The notes beneath the pieces were generated by a model. It was given only the letters and a program-made list of their open reading frames with translations, was not told where the DNA came from and did no database searches. A program made the translations under genes and the position numbers. Below are positions 1 to 13,390 of a stretch of DNA of 64,000 bases, one piece after another. This DNA comes from Mytilus californianus (taxonomy: Eukaryota > Mollusca > Bivalvia > Mytilida > Mytilidae), in the NCBI RefSeq assembly GCF_021869535.1, contig NW_026262690.1, positions 10,155,501 through 10,219,500 on the forward strand. The letters run 5' to 3'. Numbering within the stretch: position 1 is the stretch's first letter; the number at the start of each line of letters is the position of its first letter.

Positions 1-1169
1 CGGTAAGTCACAACGGACTGCTACTGATATATTAGTCCCCGCTGTTATCGCCATGAGTCGGTAAATCGCTACCGACTGCTATTGATCTTTAAATCCCCGG
101 TGTTATTATCCGCCTACGAAGAGTCAGTAATTAGCCACGGACTGCTACTGATCTGTGAGACCGGATTTATCATCAGCCCATGAATCGGTAAGTCGCCACG
201 GACTGTTCTTTGAATCCCAGGTGTTATCATCCACCTAGGAAGAGTCAGTAATTCGCCACGGACTGCTACCGATCTGTGAGTCCCTTGTGTTATCATCAGC
301 CCATGAGTTGGTAAGTCGCCACAGACTGCTATTGATATGTGTGCCCCCGGTGTTATCATCAGCCGACGAGTCGATATGTCGGCACGGACTGCTACTGATC
401 TGTGAGTCTCTGGTGTTATCATCAGCCCACGAGGAGTCGGTTAGTCATCACAAACTGCTATTGATCTGTACTGCCCCGGTGTTATCATCCGCCCACGAGG
501 AGTTGGTTAGTCATCACAAACTGCTTTTGATCTGTACTGCCCCGGTGTTATCACCAGCCCACGAGGAGTCGGTAAGTCATCAGAAACTGGTATTGATCTG
601 TACTCCCCCAGTGTTATCATCAGGCCATGAATCGGTAAGTTGCCACGGACTGCTATTGATCTGTGAGTCCCCAGTGTTATCATTAGGCCAGGAGTCGGTT
701 ATTCGCCACGGACTGCTGTTGATCTGTGAGTCCCTGGTGTTATTAACAGCCCATGAGTCGGTAAGTCGCAACAGACTGCTATTGATCTGTGAGTCCCGAT
801 GTTATTATCAGCCAATGAGTCGGTAAGTTGCCACAGACTGCTACTGATAAGTGAGTGCCCGGTGTTATCATCAGGCCATGTGTCGGTAAGTCGCCACGGA
901 CTTCTACTGATATGTGAGTCCCCGATGTTATTATTAGCCCATGAGTCGGTAAGTCGCCATGGACTGCTATTGATCTGTGAGTCCCGATGTTATTATCAGC
1001 CCATGAGACGGTAATTTGCCACGGACTGCTACTGATAAGGGACTGCCAGCCAACGAGTCGGTAAGTTGCGACGGACTGCTACTGATCTGTGATTCCCTGG
1101 TGTTATCATCAGCCCATGAGTCAGTAAATCGCTACGGACTGCTATTGATCTGTGAGTCCCCGGTGTTAT

Positions 1170-4100
1170 CATCAGCCCAAGAGTCGGTAAGTCGCTACCG
1201 ACTGCTATTGATCTTTGAATCCCCGGTGTTATCATCCGCCTACGAAAAGTGAATAAGTCGCCAAGGACTAATATTTATCTGTGAGACCAGTGTTATTATC
1301 AGACCATAAGTCGGTAAGTCTCCATGGACTGCTGTTGATCTGTGAGTGCCTGGTGTTATAAACAGCCCATGAGTCGGTAAGTCGCCACAGACTGCTATTG
1401 ATATGAGACCCCCCGGTGTTATCCTCAGCCCATGAGTCGGTAAGTCGCCAGGGACTGCTATTGATCTGTGAGTCCCGATGTTATCATCAGCCAATGAGTC
1501 GGTAAGTTGCCACGGACTGCTACTGATAAGTGAGTGCCCGGTGTTATCATCAGGCCATGAGTCGGTAAGTCGCCAAGGACTTCTAATGATATACGAATCC
1601 CGATGTTATCATCAGCCCATGAGTCGGTAAGTCGCCATGGACTGCTGCTGATAAGTGAGAGCCCCCGGTGTTATCATCAGGCCATGAATCGGTAAGTCGC
1701 CACGGACTTCTACTGATATGTGAGTCCCCGGTGTAATAAGCAGCCAACGAGTCGGTAAGTCGCCACGGACTGCTGTTGATCTGTGAGTCCCTGGTGTTAT
1801 AAACAGCCCATGAGTCGGTAAGTCGCCACAGACTGCTATTGATATGAGAACCCCCGGTGTTATCATCAGCCCATGAGTCGGTAAGTCGCAACGGACTTCT
1901 ACTGATATGTGAGTCCCCGGTGTTATAATCAGCCAACGAGTCGGTTAGTAGCCACTGACTGCTATTGATATATGAATCCCCGGTGTTATCATCAGCCCAC
2001 GAGGAGTCGGTAAGTAGCCACGGACTGCTATTGATTTGTTAGTCGCCGGTGTTATCATCAGCCCATGAGTCGGTAAGTTGCCTGGGACTGCTACTGATCT
2101 GTGAGTCCCTGGTGTTATCATCAGCCCATGAGTCGGTAAGTCGCCACGGACTGCTATTGATCTGTGAGCCCCCGTAGGTATCATCAGCCCATGAGTCGGT
2201 AAGTCACAACGGACTGCTACTGATATATTAGTCCCCGCTGTTATCGCCATGAGTCGGTAAATCGCTACCGACTGCTATTGATCTTTAAATCCCCGGTGTT
2301 ATTATCCGCCTACGAAGAGTCAGTAATTAGCCACGGACTGCTACTGATCTGTGAGACCGGATTTATCATCAGCCCATGAATCGGTAAGTCGCCACGGACT
2401 GTTCTTTGAATCCCAGGTGTTATCATCCACCTACGAAGAGTCAGTAATTCGCCACGGACTGCTACCGATCTGTGAGTCCCTTGTGTTATCATCAGCCCAT
2501 GAGTTGGTAAGTCGCCACAGACTGCTATTGATATGTGAGCCCCCGGTGTTATCATCAGCCGACGAGTCGATATGTCGCCACGGACAGCTACTGATCTGTG
2601 AGTCTCTGGTGTTATCATCAGCCCACGAGGAGTCGGTTAGTCATCACAAACTGCTATTGATCTGTACTGCCCCGGTGTTATCATCCGCCCACGAGGAGTT
2701 GGTTAGTCATCACAAACTGCTTTTGATCTGTACTGCCCCGGTGTTATCATCAGCCCACGAGGAGTCGGTAAGTCATCAGAAACTGGTATTGATCTGTACT
2801 CCCCCGGTGTTATCATCAGGCCATGAGTCGGTAAGTTGCCACGGACTGCTATTGATCTGTGAGTCCCCAGTGTTATCATTAGGCCAGGAGTCGGTTATTC
2901 GCCACGGACTGCTGTTGATCTGTGAGTCCCTGGTGTTATTAACAGCCCATGAGTCGGTAAGTCGCAACAGACTGCTATTGATCTTTGAGTCCCGATGTTA
3001 TTATCAGCCAATGAGTCGGTAAGTTGCCACAGACTGCTACTGATAAGTGAGTGCCCGGTGTTATCATCAGGCCATGTGTCGGTAAGTCGCCACGGACTTC
3101 TACTGATATGTGAGTCCCCGATGTTATTATTAGCCCATGAGTCGGTAAGTCGCCATGGACTGCTATTGATCTGTGAGTCCCGATGTTATTATCAGCCCAT
3201 GAGACGGTAATTTGCCACGGACTGCTACTGATAAGGGACTGCCAGCCAACGAGTCGGTAAGTTGCGACGGACTGCTACTGATCTGTGATTCCCTGGTGTT
3301 ATCATCAGCCCATGAGTCAGTAAATCGCTACGGACTGCTATTGATCTGTGAGTCCCCGGTGTTATCATCAGCCCAAGAGTCGGTAAGTCGCTACCGACTG
3401 CTATTGATCTTTGAATCCCCGGTGTTATCATCCGCCTACGAAAAGTGAATAAGTCGCCAAGGACTAATATTTATCTGTGAGACCAGTGTTATTATCAGAC
3501 CATGAGTCGGTAAGTCTCCATGGACTGCTGTTGATCTGTGAGTGCCTGGTGTTATAAACAGCCCATGAGTCGGTAAGTCGCCACAGACTGCTATTGATAT
3601 GAGACCCCCCGGTGTTATCCTCAGTCCATGAGTCGGTAAGTCGCCAGGGACTGCTATTGATCTGTGAGTCCCGATGTTATCATCAGCCAATGAGTCGGTA
3701 AGTTGCCACGGACTGCTACTGATAAGTGAGTGCCCGGTGTTATCATCAGGCCATGAGTCGGTAAGTCGCCAAGGACTTCTAATGATATACGAATCCCGAT
3801 GTTATCATCAGCCCATGAGTCGGTAAGTCGCCATGGACTGCTGCTGATAAGTGAGAGCCCCCGGTGTTATCATCAGGCCATGAGTCGGTAAGTCGCCACG
3901 GACTTCTACTGATATGTGAGTCCCCGGTGTAATAAGCAGCCAACGAGTCGGTAAGTTGCTACGGACTGCTATTGTTCTGTGAGTCCCCGGTGTTTAAATA
4001 ATACCACAAGTCTGTAAGTCGCCACGGACTGCTACTGATCTATGAGTCCCTGGTGTTATCATCAGCGCACGAGGAGTCGATAAGTCACCACAAACTGCTA

Positions 4101-6521
4101 TTGATCTGTACTCCCCCGGTATTATCATCAGGCCATGAGTCGGTAAGTCGGCACGGACTGCTACTGATCTGTGAGTTCCTGGTGTTATCATCAGCCCACG
4201 AGGAGTCGGTAAGTCACCACAAACTGCCATTGATCTGTACTCCCCCGGTGTTATCATCAGGCCATGAGTTGGTAAGTCGCCACAGACTGCTACTGATATG
4301 TGAGTTCCCGGTGTTCTATTCAGCCAACGAGTCGGTTAGTCGCCACGGACTGCTATTGATATGTGAGCCCCCTGTTATAATCAGCTAATGATTCGGTAAT
4401 TTGCCACGGACTGCTACTGATATGTGAGTCCCCGGTGTTATATCATCACTCCATGAGTTGGTAAGTCACCACCGATTGCTATTGATTTTTGAATCCCCGG
4501 TGTTATCATCAGCCTACGAAGAGTCGGTAAGAAGGGACGGACTTGTTCTGATCTGTGAGACCGGATTTATCATCAGCCCATGAGTCGGTAAGTCGCAAGA
4601 CTGTTATTGATCTGTGAGTTCCCGGTGATATCATCAGCCCATGTGTCCGAAAGTCTCCACGGACTGCTATTGATCTGTGAGTCCCTAATGTTATCATCAG
4701 GCCATAAGTCGGTAATTCGCCACGGACTGTAATTGATCTGTGAGTCCCCGGTGTTATAATCAGCCCATGAGCCGATAAAACACCACGGACTAATATTGAT
4801 CTGTTAGTCCCCGGTGATATCATCAGCCCATGAGTCGGTAAGTCGTCACGGACTTCTATTGATCTGTGAATCCCCGGTGTTGTCATCAACCCACGAGGAG
4901 CCGGTAAGTCACCACGGACAGCTATTGATCTGTGAGTCCCTAGTGTTATCATCAGTCCATGATTCGGTAAGTCATCACGGACTGCTATTGCTCTGTGAGT
5001 CCCCAGTGTTATCATCAGGCCATGAGTCGGTAAGTCGCCATGGACTGCTTCAGATATGTGAGTCCCCGGTGTTATAATCAGTCAACGAGTCGGTAAATCG
5101 CTACAGATTGCTATTGATATGTAAGCCCTCGGTTTTATCATCAGCCCATGAGTAAGTAAGTTGCCACGGACTGCTATTGATATGTGAGCCCCCTGTTATA
5201 ATCGGTCAACGAGTCGGTAAATCGCTACAGATTGCTATTGATATGTAAGCCCTCGGTTTTATCATCAGCCCATGAGTCGGTAAGTCGCCACCGACTGCTA
5301 TTGATCTTTGAATCCTCGGTGTTATCATCAGCCTAAGAAGAGTCGGTAAGTAGCGACGGACTGGTTCTGATCTGTGAGACAGGATTTATCATCAGCCCAC
5401 GAGTCGGTAAGTCGCCAGACTGTTATTGATCTGTGAGTTCCCGGTGATATCATCAGCCCATGTGTCCGAAAGTCTCCACGGACTGCTATTGACCTGTGAG
5501 TCCCTAATGTTATCATCAGGCCATGAGTCGGTCATTCGCCACGGACTGTAATTGATCTGTGAGTCCCCGGTGTTATAATCAGCCCATGAGCCGATAAAAC
5601 ACCACGGACTGATATTGATCTGTTAGTCCCCGGTGATATCATCAGCCCATGAGTCGGTAAGTCACCACGGACTGCTATTGATCTGTGAGTCCCCAGTGTT
5701 ATCATTATGCCATGAGTCGGTAAGTCGCCACGGACTGCTAGAGATATGCGAGTGCGCGGTGTTATAATCAGTCAACGAGTCGGTTAGTCGCCACGGACTT
5801 CTATTGATATGTGAATCCCTGGTGTTATCATCATCCCACGAGAAGTCGGTTAGTCGCCACGGACTGCTATTGATCTGTGAGTCCCCGGTGTTATCATCAG
5901 CCAATGAGTCGGTAAGTCGCCACAGACTGCTATTGATATGTAAGCCCGGTGTTATCATCAACCCATGAGTCGGTAAGTCGCCACGGACTGCTATTGATCT
6001 GTGAGCCCCCGATGATATCATCAGCCCATGAGTTGGTAAGTCGCCATGGACTGCTATTGATTTGTGAGTCCCGATGTTATCATCAGCCCATGAGTCGGTA
6101 AGTCGCCATGGACTGCTAATGATAAATGAGTGCCCGGTGTTATCATCAGGCCATGAGTCGGTAAGTCGCCACGGACTTCTACTGATATGTGAGTCCACGG
6201 TGTAATAAGCAGCCAACGAGTCGGTAAGTTGCCACGGACTGCTATTGATTTGTGAGTCCCCAGTGTTATCAGGCCATGAGTTGGTAATTCGCCACGGACT
6301 GCTATTGTTCTGTGAGTCCCCGGTGTTATAATAAGCCCACAAGACAGTAAGTCGCCACGGACTGCTACTGATCTATGACTCCCTGGTGTTATCATCAGCC
6401 CACGAGGAGTCGATAAGTCACCACAAACTGCTATTGATCTGTACTCCCCCGGTATTATCATCAGGCCATGAGTCGGTAATTCGGCACGGACTTCTATTGA
6501 TCTGTGAATCCCCGGTGTTGT
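1170..6521. repeat. Higher-order satellite block, copy 1 (5352 bp)
   Basis: This block of about 85 monomers is repeated with an exact offset of 5352 bp in the next block. Single-base differences are rare by eye: base 1308 is A and base 6660 is G; base 3303 is C and base 8655 is T. Near identity over 5.3 kb, against strong divergence between neighbouring monomers, shows duplication of the whole block rather than monomer homogenisation. Its first part overlaps a second periodicity of 2196 bp. Confidence 0.93.
2197..3951. repeat. Second copy of a 1.75-kb sub-block (2196-bp period)
   Basis: Bases 1-1755 recur at 2197-3951 with an offset of 2196 bp, and again at 7549-9303 through the 5352-bp duplication. 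The match starts at the left window edge, so the true unit may begin upstream. The copies part company near 1755/3951 (gtcgccacgg against gttgctacgg). Confidence 0.88.
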
Positions 6522-9500
6522 CATCAGCCCAAGAGTCGGTAAGTCGCTACCGACTGCTATTGATCTTTGAATCCCCGGTGTTATCATCCGCCTACGAAAA
6601 GTGAATAAGTCGCCAAGGACTAATATTTATCTGTGAGACCAGTGTTATTATCAGACCATGAGTCGGTAAGTCTCCATGGACTGCTGTTGATCTGTGAGTG
6701 CCTGGTGTTATAAACAGCCCATGAGTCGGTAAGTCGCCACAGACTGCTATTGATATGAGACCCCCCGGTGTTATCCTCAGCCCATGAGTCGGTAAGTCGC
6801 CAGGGACTGCTATTGATCTGTGAGTCCCGATGTTATCATCAGCCAATGAGTCGGTAAGTTGCCACGGACTGCTACTGATAAGTGAGTGCCCGGTGTTATC
6901 ATCAGGCCATGAGTCGGTAAGTCGCCAAGGACTTCTAATGATATACGAATCCCGATGTTATCATCAGCCCATGAGTCGGTAAGTCGCCATGGACTGCTGC
7001 TGATAAGTGAGAGCCCCCGGTGTTATCATCAGGCCATGAATCGGTAAGTCGCCACGGACTTCTACTGATATGTGAGTCCCCGGTGTAATAAGCAGCCAAC
7101 GAGTCGGTAAGTCGCCACGGACTGCTGTTGATCTGTGAGTCCCTGGTGTTATAAACAGCCCATGAGTCGGTAAGTCGCCACAGACTGCTATTGATATGAG
7201 AACCCCCGGTGTTATCATCAGCCCATGAGTCGGTAAGTCGCAACGGACTTCTACTGATATGTGAGTCCCCGGTGTTATAATCAGCCAACGAGTCGGTTAG
7301 TAGCCACTGACTGCTATTGATATATGAATCCCCGGTGTTATCATCAGCCCACGAGGAGTCGGTAAGTAGCCACGGACTGCTATTGATTTGTTAGTCGCCG
7401 GTGTTATCATCAGCCCATGAGTCGGTAAGTTGCCTGGGACTGCTACTGATCTGTGAGTCCCTGGTGTTATCATCAGCCCATGAGTCGGTAAGTCGCCACG
7501 GACTGCTATTGATCTGTGAGCCCCCGTAGGTATCATCAGCCCATGAGTCGGTAAGTCACAACGGACTGCTACTGATATATTAGTCCCCGCTGTTATCGCC
7601 ATGAGTCGGTAAATCGCTACCGACTGCTATTGATCTTTAAATCCCCGGTGTTATTATCCGCCTACGAAGAGTCAGTAATTAGCCACGGACTGCTACTGAT
7701 CTGTGAGACCGGATTTATCATCAGCCCATGAATCGGTAAGTCGCCACGGACTGTTCTTTGAATCCCAGGTGTTATCATCCACCTACGAAGAGTCAGTAAT
7801 TCGCCACGGACTGCTACCGATCTGTGAGTCCCTTGTGTTATCATCAGCCCATGAGTTGGTAAGTCGCCACAGACTGCTATTGATATGTGAGCCCCCGGTG
7901 TTATCATCAGCCGACGAGTCGATATGTCGCCACGGACAGCTACTGATCTGTGAGTCTCTGGTGTTATCATCAGCCCACGAGGAGTCGGTTAGTCATCACA
8001 AACTGCTATTGATCTGTACTGCCCCGGTGTTATCATCCGCCCACGAGGAGTTGGTTAGTCATCACAAACTGCTTTTGATCTGTACTGCCCCGGTGTTATC
8101 ATCAGCCCACGAGGAGTCGGTAAGTCATCAGAAACTGGTATTGATCTGTACTCCCCCGGTGTTATCATCAGGCCATGAGTCGGTAAGTTGCCACGGACTG
8201 CTATTGATCTGTGAGTCCCCAGTGTTATCATTAGGCCAGGAGTCGGTTATTCGCCACGGACTGCTGTTGATCTGTGAGTCCCTGGTGTTATTAACAGCCC
8301 ATGAGTCGGTAAGTCGCAACAGACTGCTATTGATCTTTGAGTCCCGATGTTATTATCAGCCAATGAGTCGGTAAGTTGCCACAGACTGCTACTGATAAGT
8401 GAGTGCCCGGTGTTATCATCAGGCCATGTGTCGGTAAGTCGCCACGGACTTCTACTGATATGTGAGTCCCCGATGTTATTATTAGCCCATGAGTCGGTAA
8501 GTCGCCATGGACTGCTATTGATCTGTGAGTCCCGATGTTATTATCAGCCCATGAGACGGTAATTTGCCACGGACTGCTACTGATAAGGGACTGCCAGCCA
8601 ACGAGTCGGTAAGTTGCGACGGACTGCTACTGATCTGTGATTCCCTGGTGTTATTATCAGCCCATGAGTCAGTAAATCGCTACGGACTGCTATTGATCTG
8701 TGAGTCCCCGGTGTTATCATCAGCCCAAGAGTCGGTAAGTCGCTACCGACTGCTATTGATCTTTGAATCCCCATTGTTATCATCCGCCTACGAAAAGTGA
8801 ATAAGTCGCCAAGGACTAATATTTATCTGTGAGACCAGTGTTATTATCAGACCATGAGTCGGTAAGTCTCCATGGACTGCTGTTGATCTGTGAGTGCCTG
8901 GTGTTATAAACAGCCCATGAGTCGGTAAGTCGCCACAGACTGCTATTGATATGAGACCCCCCGGTGTTATCCTCAGTCCATGAGTCGGTAAGTCGCCAGG
9001 GACTGCTATTGATCTGTGAGTCCCGATGTTATCATCAGCCAATGAGTCGGTAAGTTGCCACGGACTGCTACTGATAAGTGAGTGCCCGGTGTTATCATCA
9101 GGCCATGAGTCGGTAAGTCGCCAAGGACTTCTAATGATATACGAATCCCGATGTTATCATCAGCCCATGAGTCGGTAAGTCGCCATGGACTGCTGCTGAT
9201 AAGTGAGAGCCCCCGGTGTTATCATCAGGCCATGAGTCGGTAAGTCGCCACGGACTTCTACTGATATGTGAGTCCCCGGTGTAATAAGCAGCCAACGAGT
9301 CGGTAAGTTGCTACGGACTGCTATTGTTCTGTGAGTCCCCGGTGTTTAAATAATACCACAAGTCTGTAAGTCGCCACGGACTGCTACTGATCTATGAGTC
9401 CCTGGTGTTATCATCAGCGCACGAGGAGTCGATAAGTCACCACAAACTGCTATTGATCTGTACTCCCCCGGTATTATCATCAGGCCATGAGTCGGTAAGT

Positions 9501-11873
9501 CGGCACGGACTGCTACTGATCTGTGAGTTCCTGGTGTTATCATCAGCCCACGAGGAGTCGGTAAGTCACCACAAACTGCCATTGATCTGTACTCCCCCGG
9601 TGTTATCATCAGGCCATGAGTTGGTAAGTCGCCACAGACTGCTACTGATATGTGAGTTCCCGGTGTTCTATTCAGCCAACGAGTCGGTTAGTCGCCACGG
9701 ACTGCTATTGATATGTGAGCCCCCTGTTATAATCAGCTAATGATTCGGTAATTTGCCACGGACTGCTACTGATATGTGAGTCCCCGGTGTTATATCATCA
9801 CTCCATGAGTTGGTAAGTCACCACCGATTGCTATTGATTTTTGAATCCCCGGTGTTATCATCAGCCTACGAAGAGTCGGTAAGAAGGGACGGACTTGTTC
9901 TGATCTGTGAGACCGGATTTATCATCAGCCCATGAGTCGGTAAGTCGCAAGACTGTTATTGATCTGTGAGTTCCCGGTGATATCATCAGCCCATGTGTCC
10001 GAAAGTCTCCACGGACTGCTATTGATCTGTGAGTCCCTAATGTTATCATCAGGCCATAAGTCGGTAATTCGCCACGGACTGTAATTGATCTGTGAGTCCC
10101 CGGTGTTATAATCAGCCCATGAGCCGATAAAACACCACGGACTAATATTGATCTGTTAGTCCCCGGTGATATCATCAGCCCATGAGTCGGTAAGTCGTCA
10201 CGGACTTCTATTGATCTGTGAATCCCCGGTGTTGTCATCAACCCACGAGGAGCCGGTAAGTCACCACGGACAGCTATTGATCTGTGAGTCCCTAGTGTTA
10301 TCATCAGTCCATGATTCGGTAAGTCATCACGGACTGCTATTGCTCTGTGAGTCCCCAGTGTTATCATCAGGCCATGAGTCGGTAAGTCGCCATGGACTGC
10401 TTCAGATATGTGAGTCCCCGGTGTTATAATCAGTCAACGAGTCGGTAAATCGCTACAGATTGCTATTGATATGTAAGCCCTCGGTTTTATCATCAGCCCA
10501 TGAGTAAGTAAGTTGCCACGGACTGCTATTGATATGTGAGCCCCCTGTTATAATCGGTCAACGAGTCGGTAAATCGCTACAGATTGCTATTGATATGTAA
10601 GCCCTCGGTTTTATCATCAGCCCATGAGTCGGTAAGTCGCCACCGACTGCTATTGATCTTTGAATCCTCGGTGTTATCATCAGCCTAAGAAGAGTCGGTA
10701 AGTAGCGACGGACTGGTTCTGATCTGTGAGACAGGATTTATCATCAGCCCACGAGTCGGTAAGTCGCCAGACTGTTATTGATCTGTGAGTTCCCGGTGAT
10801 ATCATCAGCCCATGTGTCCGAAAGTCTCCACGGACTGCTATTGACCTGTGAGTCCCTAATGTTATCATCAGGCCATGAGTCGGTCATTCGCCACGGACTG
10901 TAATTGATCTGTGAGTCCCCGGTGTTATAATCAGCCCATGAGCCGATAAAACACCACGGACTGATATTGATCTGTTAGTCCCCGGTGATATCATCAGCCC
11001 ATGAGTCGGTAAGTCACCACGGACTGCTATTGATCTGTGAGTCCCCAGTGTTATCATTATGCCATGAGTCGGTAAGTCGCCACGGACTGCTAGAGATATG
11101 CGAGTGCGCGGTGTTATAATCAGTCAACGAGTCGGTTAGTCGCCACGGACTTCTATTGATATGTGAATCCCTGGTGTTATCATCATCCCACGAGAAGTCG
11201 GTTAGTCGCCACGGACTGCTATTGATCTGTGAGTCCCCGGTGTTATCATCAGCCAATGAGTCGGTAAGTCGCCACAGACTGCTATTGATATGTAAGCCCG
11301 GTGTTATCATCAACCCATGAGTCGGTAAGTCGCCACGGACTGCTATTGATCTGTGAGCCCCCGATGATATCATCAGCCCATGAGTTGGTAAGTCGCCATG
11401 GACTGCTATTGATTTGTGAGTCCCGATGTTATCATCAGCCCATGAGTCGGTAAGTCGCCATGGACTGCTAATGATAAATGAGTGCCCGGTGTTATCATCA
11501 GGCCATGAGTCGGTAAGTCGCCACGGACTTCTACTGATATGTGAGTCCACGGTGTAATAAGCAGCCAACGAGTCGGTAAGTTGCCACGGACTGCTATTGA
11601 TTTGTGAGTCCCCAGTGTTATCAGGCCATGAGTTGGTAATTCGCCACGGACTGCTATTGTTCTGTGAGTCCCCGGTGTTATAATAAGCCCACAAGACAGT
11701 AAGTCGCCACGGACTGCTACTGATCTATGACTCCCTGGTGTTATCATCAGCCCACGAGGAGTCGATAAGTCACCACAAACTGCTATTGATCTGTACTCCC
11801 CCGGTATTATCATCAGGCCATGAGTCGGTAATTCGGCACGGACTTCTATTGATCTGTGAATCCCCGGTGTTGT
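6522..11873. repeat. Higher-order satellite block, copy 2 (5352 bp)
   Basis: This is the head-to-tail partner of the preceding block, beginning exactly where that block ends. The junction monomer near 6510-6535 is chimeric. Its left half (ccccggtgttgtcatc) matches the monomer near 4870, and its right half (agcccaagagtcgg) matches the monomer near 1170. That is the product expected from unequal crossing-over in monomer register. After 11873 the sequence follows 10.23 kb onward again (offset 1638), so a further unequal exchange happened. Confidence 0.93.
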
Positions 11874-13390
11874 CATCAACCCACGAGGAGCCGGTAAGTC
11901 ACCACGGACAGCTATTGATCTGTGAGTCCCTAGTGTTATCATCAGTCCATGATTCGGTAAGTCATCACGGACTGCTATTGCTCTGTGAGTCCCCAGTGTT
12001 ATCATCAGGCCATGAGTCGGTAAGTCGCCATGGACTGCTTCAGATATGTGAGTCCCCGGTGTTATAATCAGTCAACGAGTCGGTAAATCGCTACAGATTG
12101 CTATTGATATGTAAGCCCTCGGTTTTATCATCAGCCCATGAGTAAGTAAGTTGCCACGGACTGCTATTGATATGTGAGCCCCCTGTTATAATCAGTCAAC
12201 GAGTCGGTAAATCGCTACAGATTGCTATTGATATGTAAGCCCTCGGTTTTATCATCAGCCCATGAGTCGGTAAGTCGCCACCGACTGCTATTGATCTTTG
12301 AATCCTCGGTGTTATCATCAGCCTAAGAAGAGTCGGTAAGTAGCGACGGACTGGTTCTGATCTGTGAGACAGGATTTATCATCAGCCCACGAGTCGGTAA
12401 GTCGCCAGACTGTTATTGATCTGTGAGTTCCCGGTGATATCATCAGCCCATGTGTCCGAAAGTCTCCACGGACTGCTATTGACCTGTGAGTCCCTAATGT
12501 TATCATCAGGCCATGAGTCGGTCATTCGCCACGGACTGTAATTGATCTGTGAGTCCCCGGTGTTATAATCAGCCCATGAGCCGATAAAACACCACGGACT
12601 GATATTGAATTGTTAGTCCCCGGTGATATCACCAGCCCATGAGTCGGTAAGTCACCACGGACTGCTATTGATCTGTGAGTCTCTAGTGTTATCATCAGGC
12701 CACGAGTCGGTAAGTCATCACGGACTGCTATTGATCTGTGAGTCCCCAGTGTTATCATTATGCCATGAGTCGGTAAGTCGCCACGGACTGCTAGAGATAT
12801 GCGAGTGCGCGGTGTTATAATCAGTCAACGAGTCGGTTAGTCGCCACGGACTTCTATTGATATGTGAATCCCTGGTGTTATCATCATCCCACGAGAAGTC
12901 GGTAAGTCGCCACGGACTGCTATTGATCTGTGAGTCCCCGGTGTTATCATCAGCCAATGAGTCGGTAAGTCGCCACAGACTGCTATTGATATGTAAGCCC
13001 GGTGTTATCATCAACCCATGAGTCGGTAAGTCGCCACGGACTGCTATTGATCTGTGAGCCCCCGATGATATCATCAGCCCATGAGTTGGTAAGTCGCCAT
13101 GGACTGCTATTGATTTGTGAGTCCCGATGTTATCATCAGCCCATGAGTCGGTAAGTCGCCATGGACTGCTTATGATAAGTGAGTGCCCGGTGTTATCATC
13201 AGGCCATGAGTCGGTAAGTCGCCACGGACTTCTACTGATATGTGAGTCCACGGTGTAATAATCAGCCAACGAGTCGGTAAGTTGCCACGGACTGCTATTG
13301 ATTTGTGAGTCCCCAGTGTTATCAGGCCATGAGTTGGTAATTCGCCACGGACTGCTATTGTTCTGTGAGTCCCCGGTGTTATAATAAGCC
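11874..13390. repeat. Third, partial higher-order segment
   Basis: 11874-12600 follows 10236-10960 (offset 1638). From about 12718 the sequence follows 11014 onward with an offset near 1704, so roughly one additional monomer has been added around 12600-12720. Beyond about 13.4 kb the monomer order no longer matches an earlier block. Confidence 0.82.
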
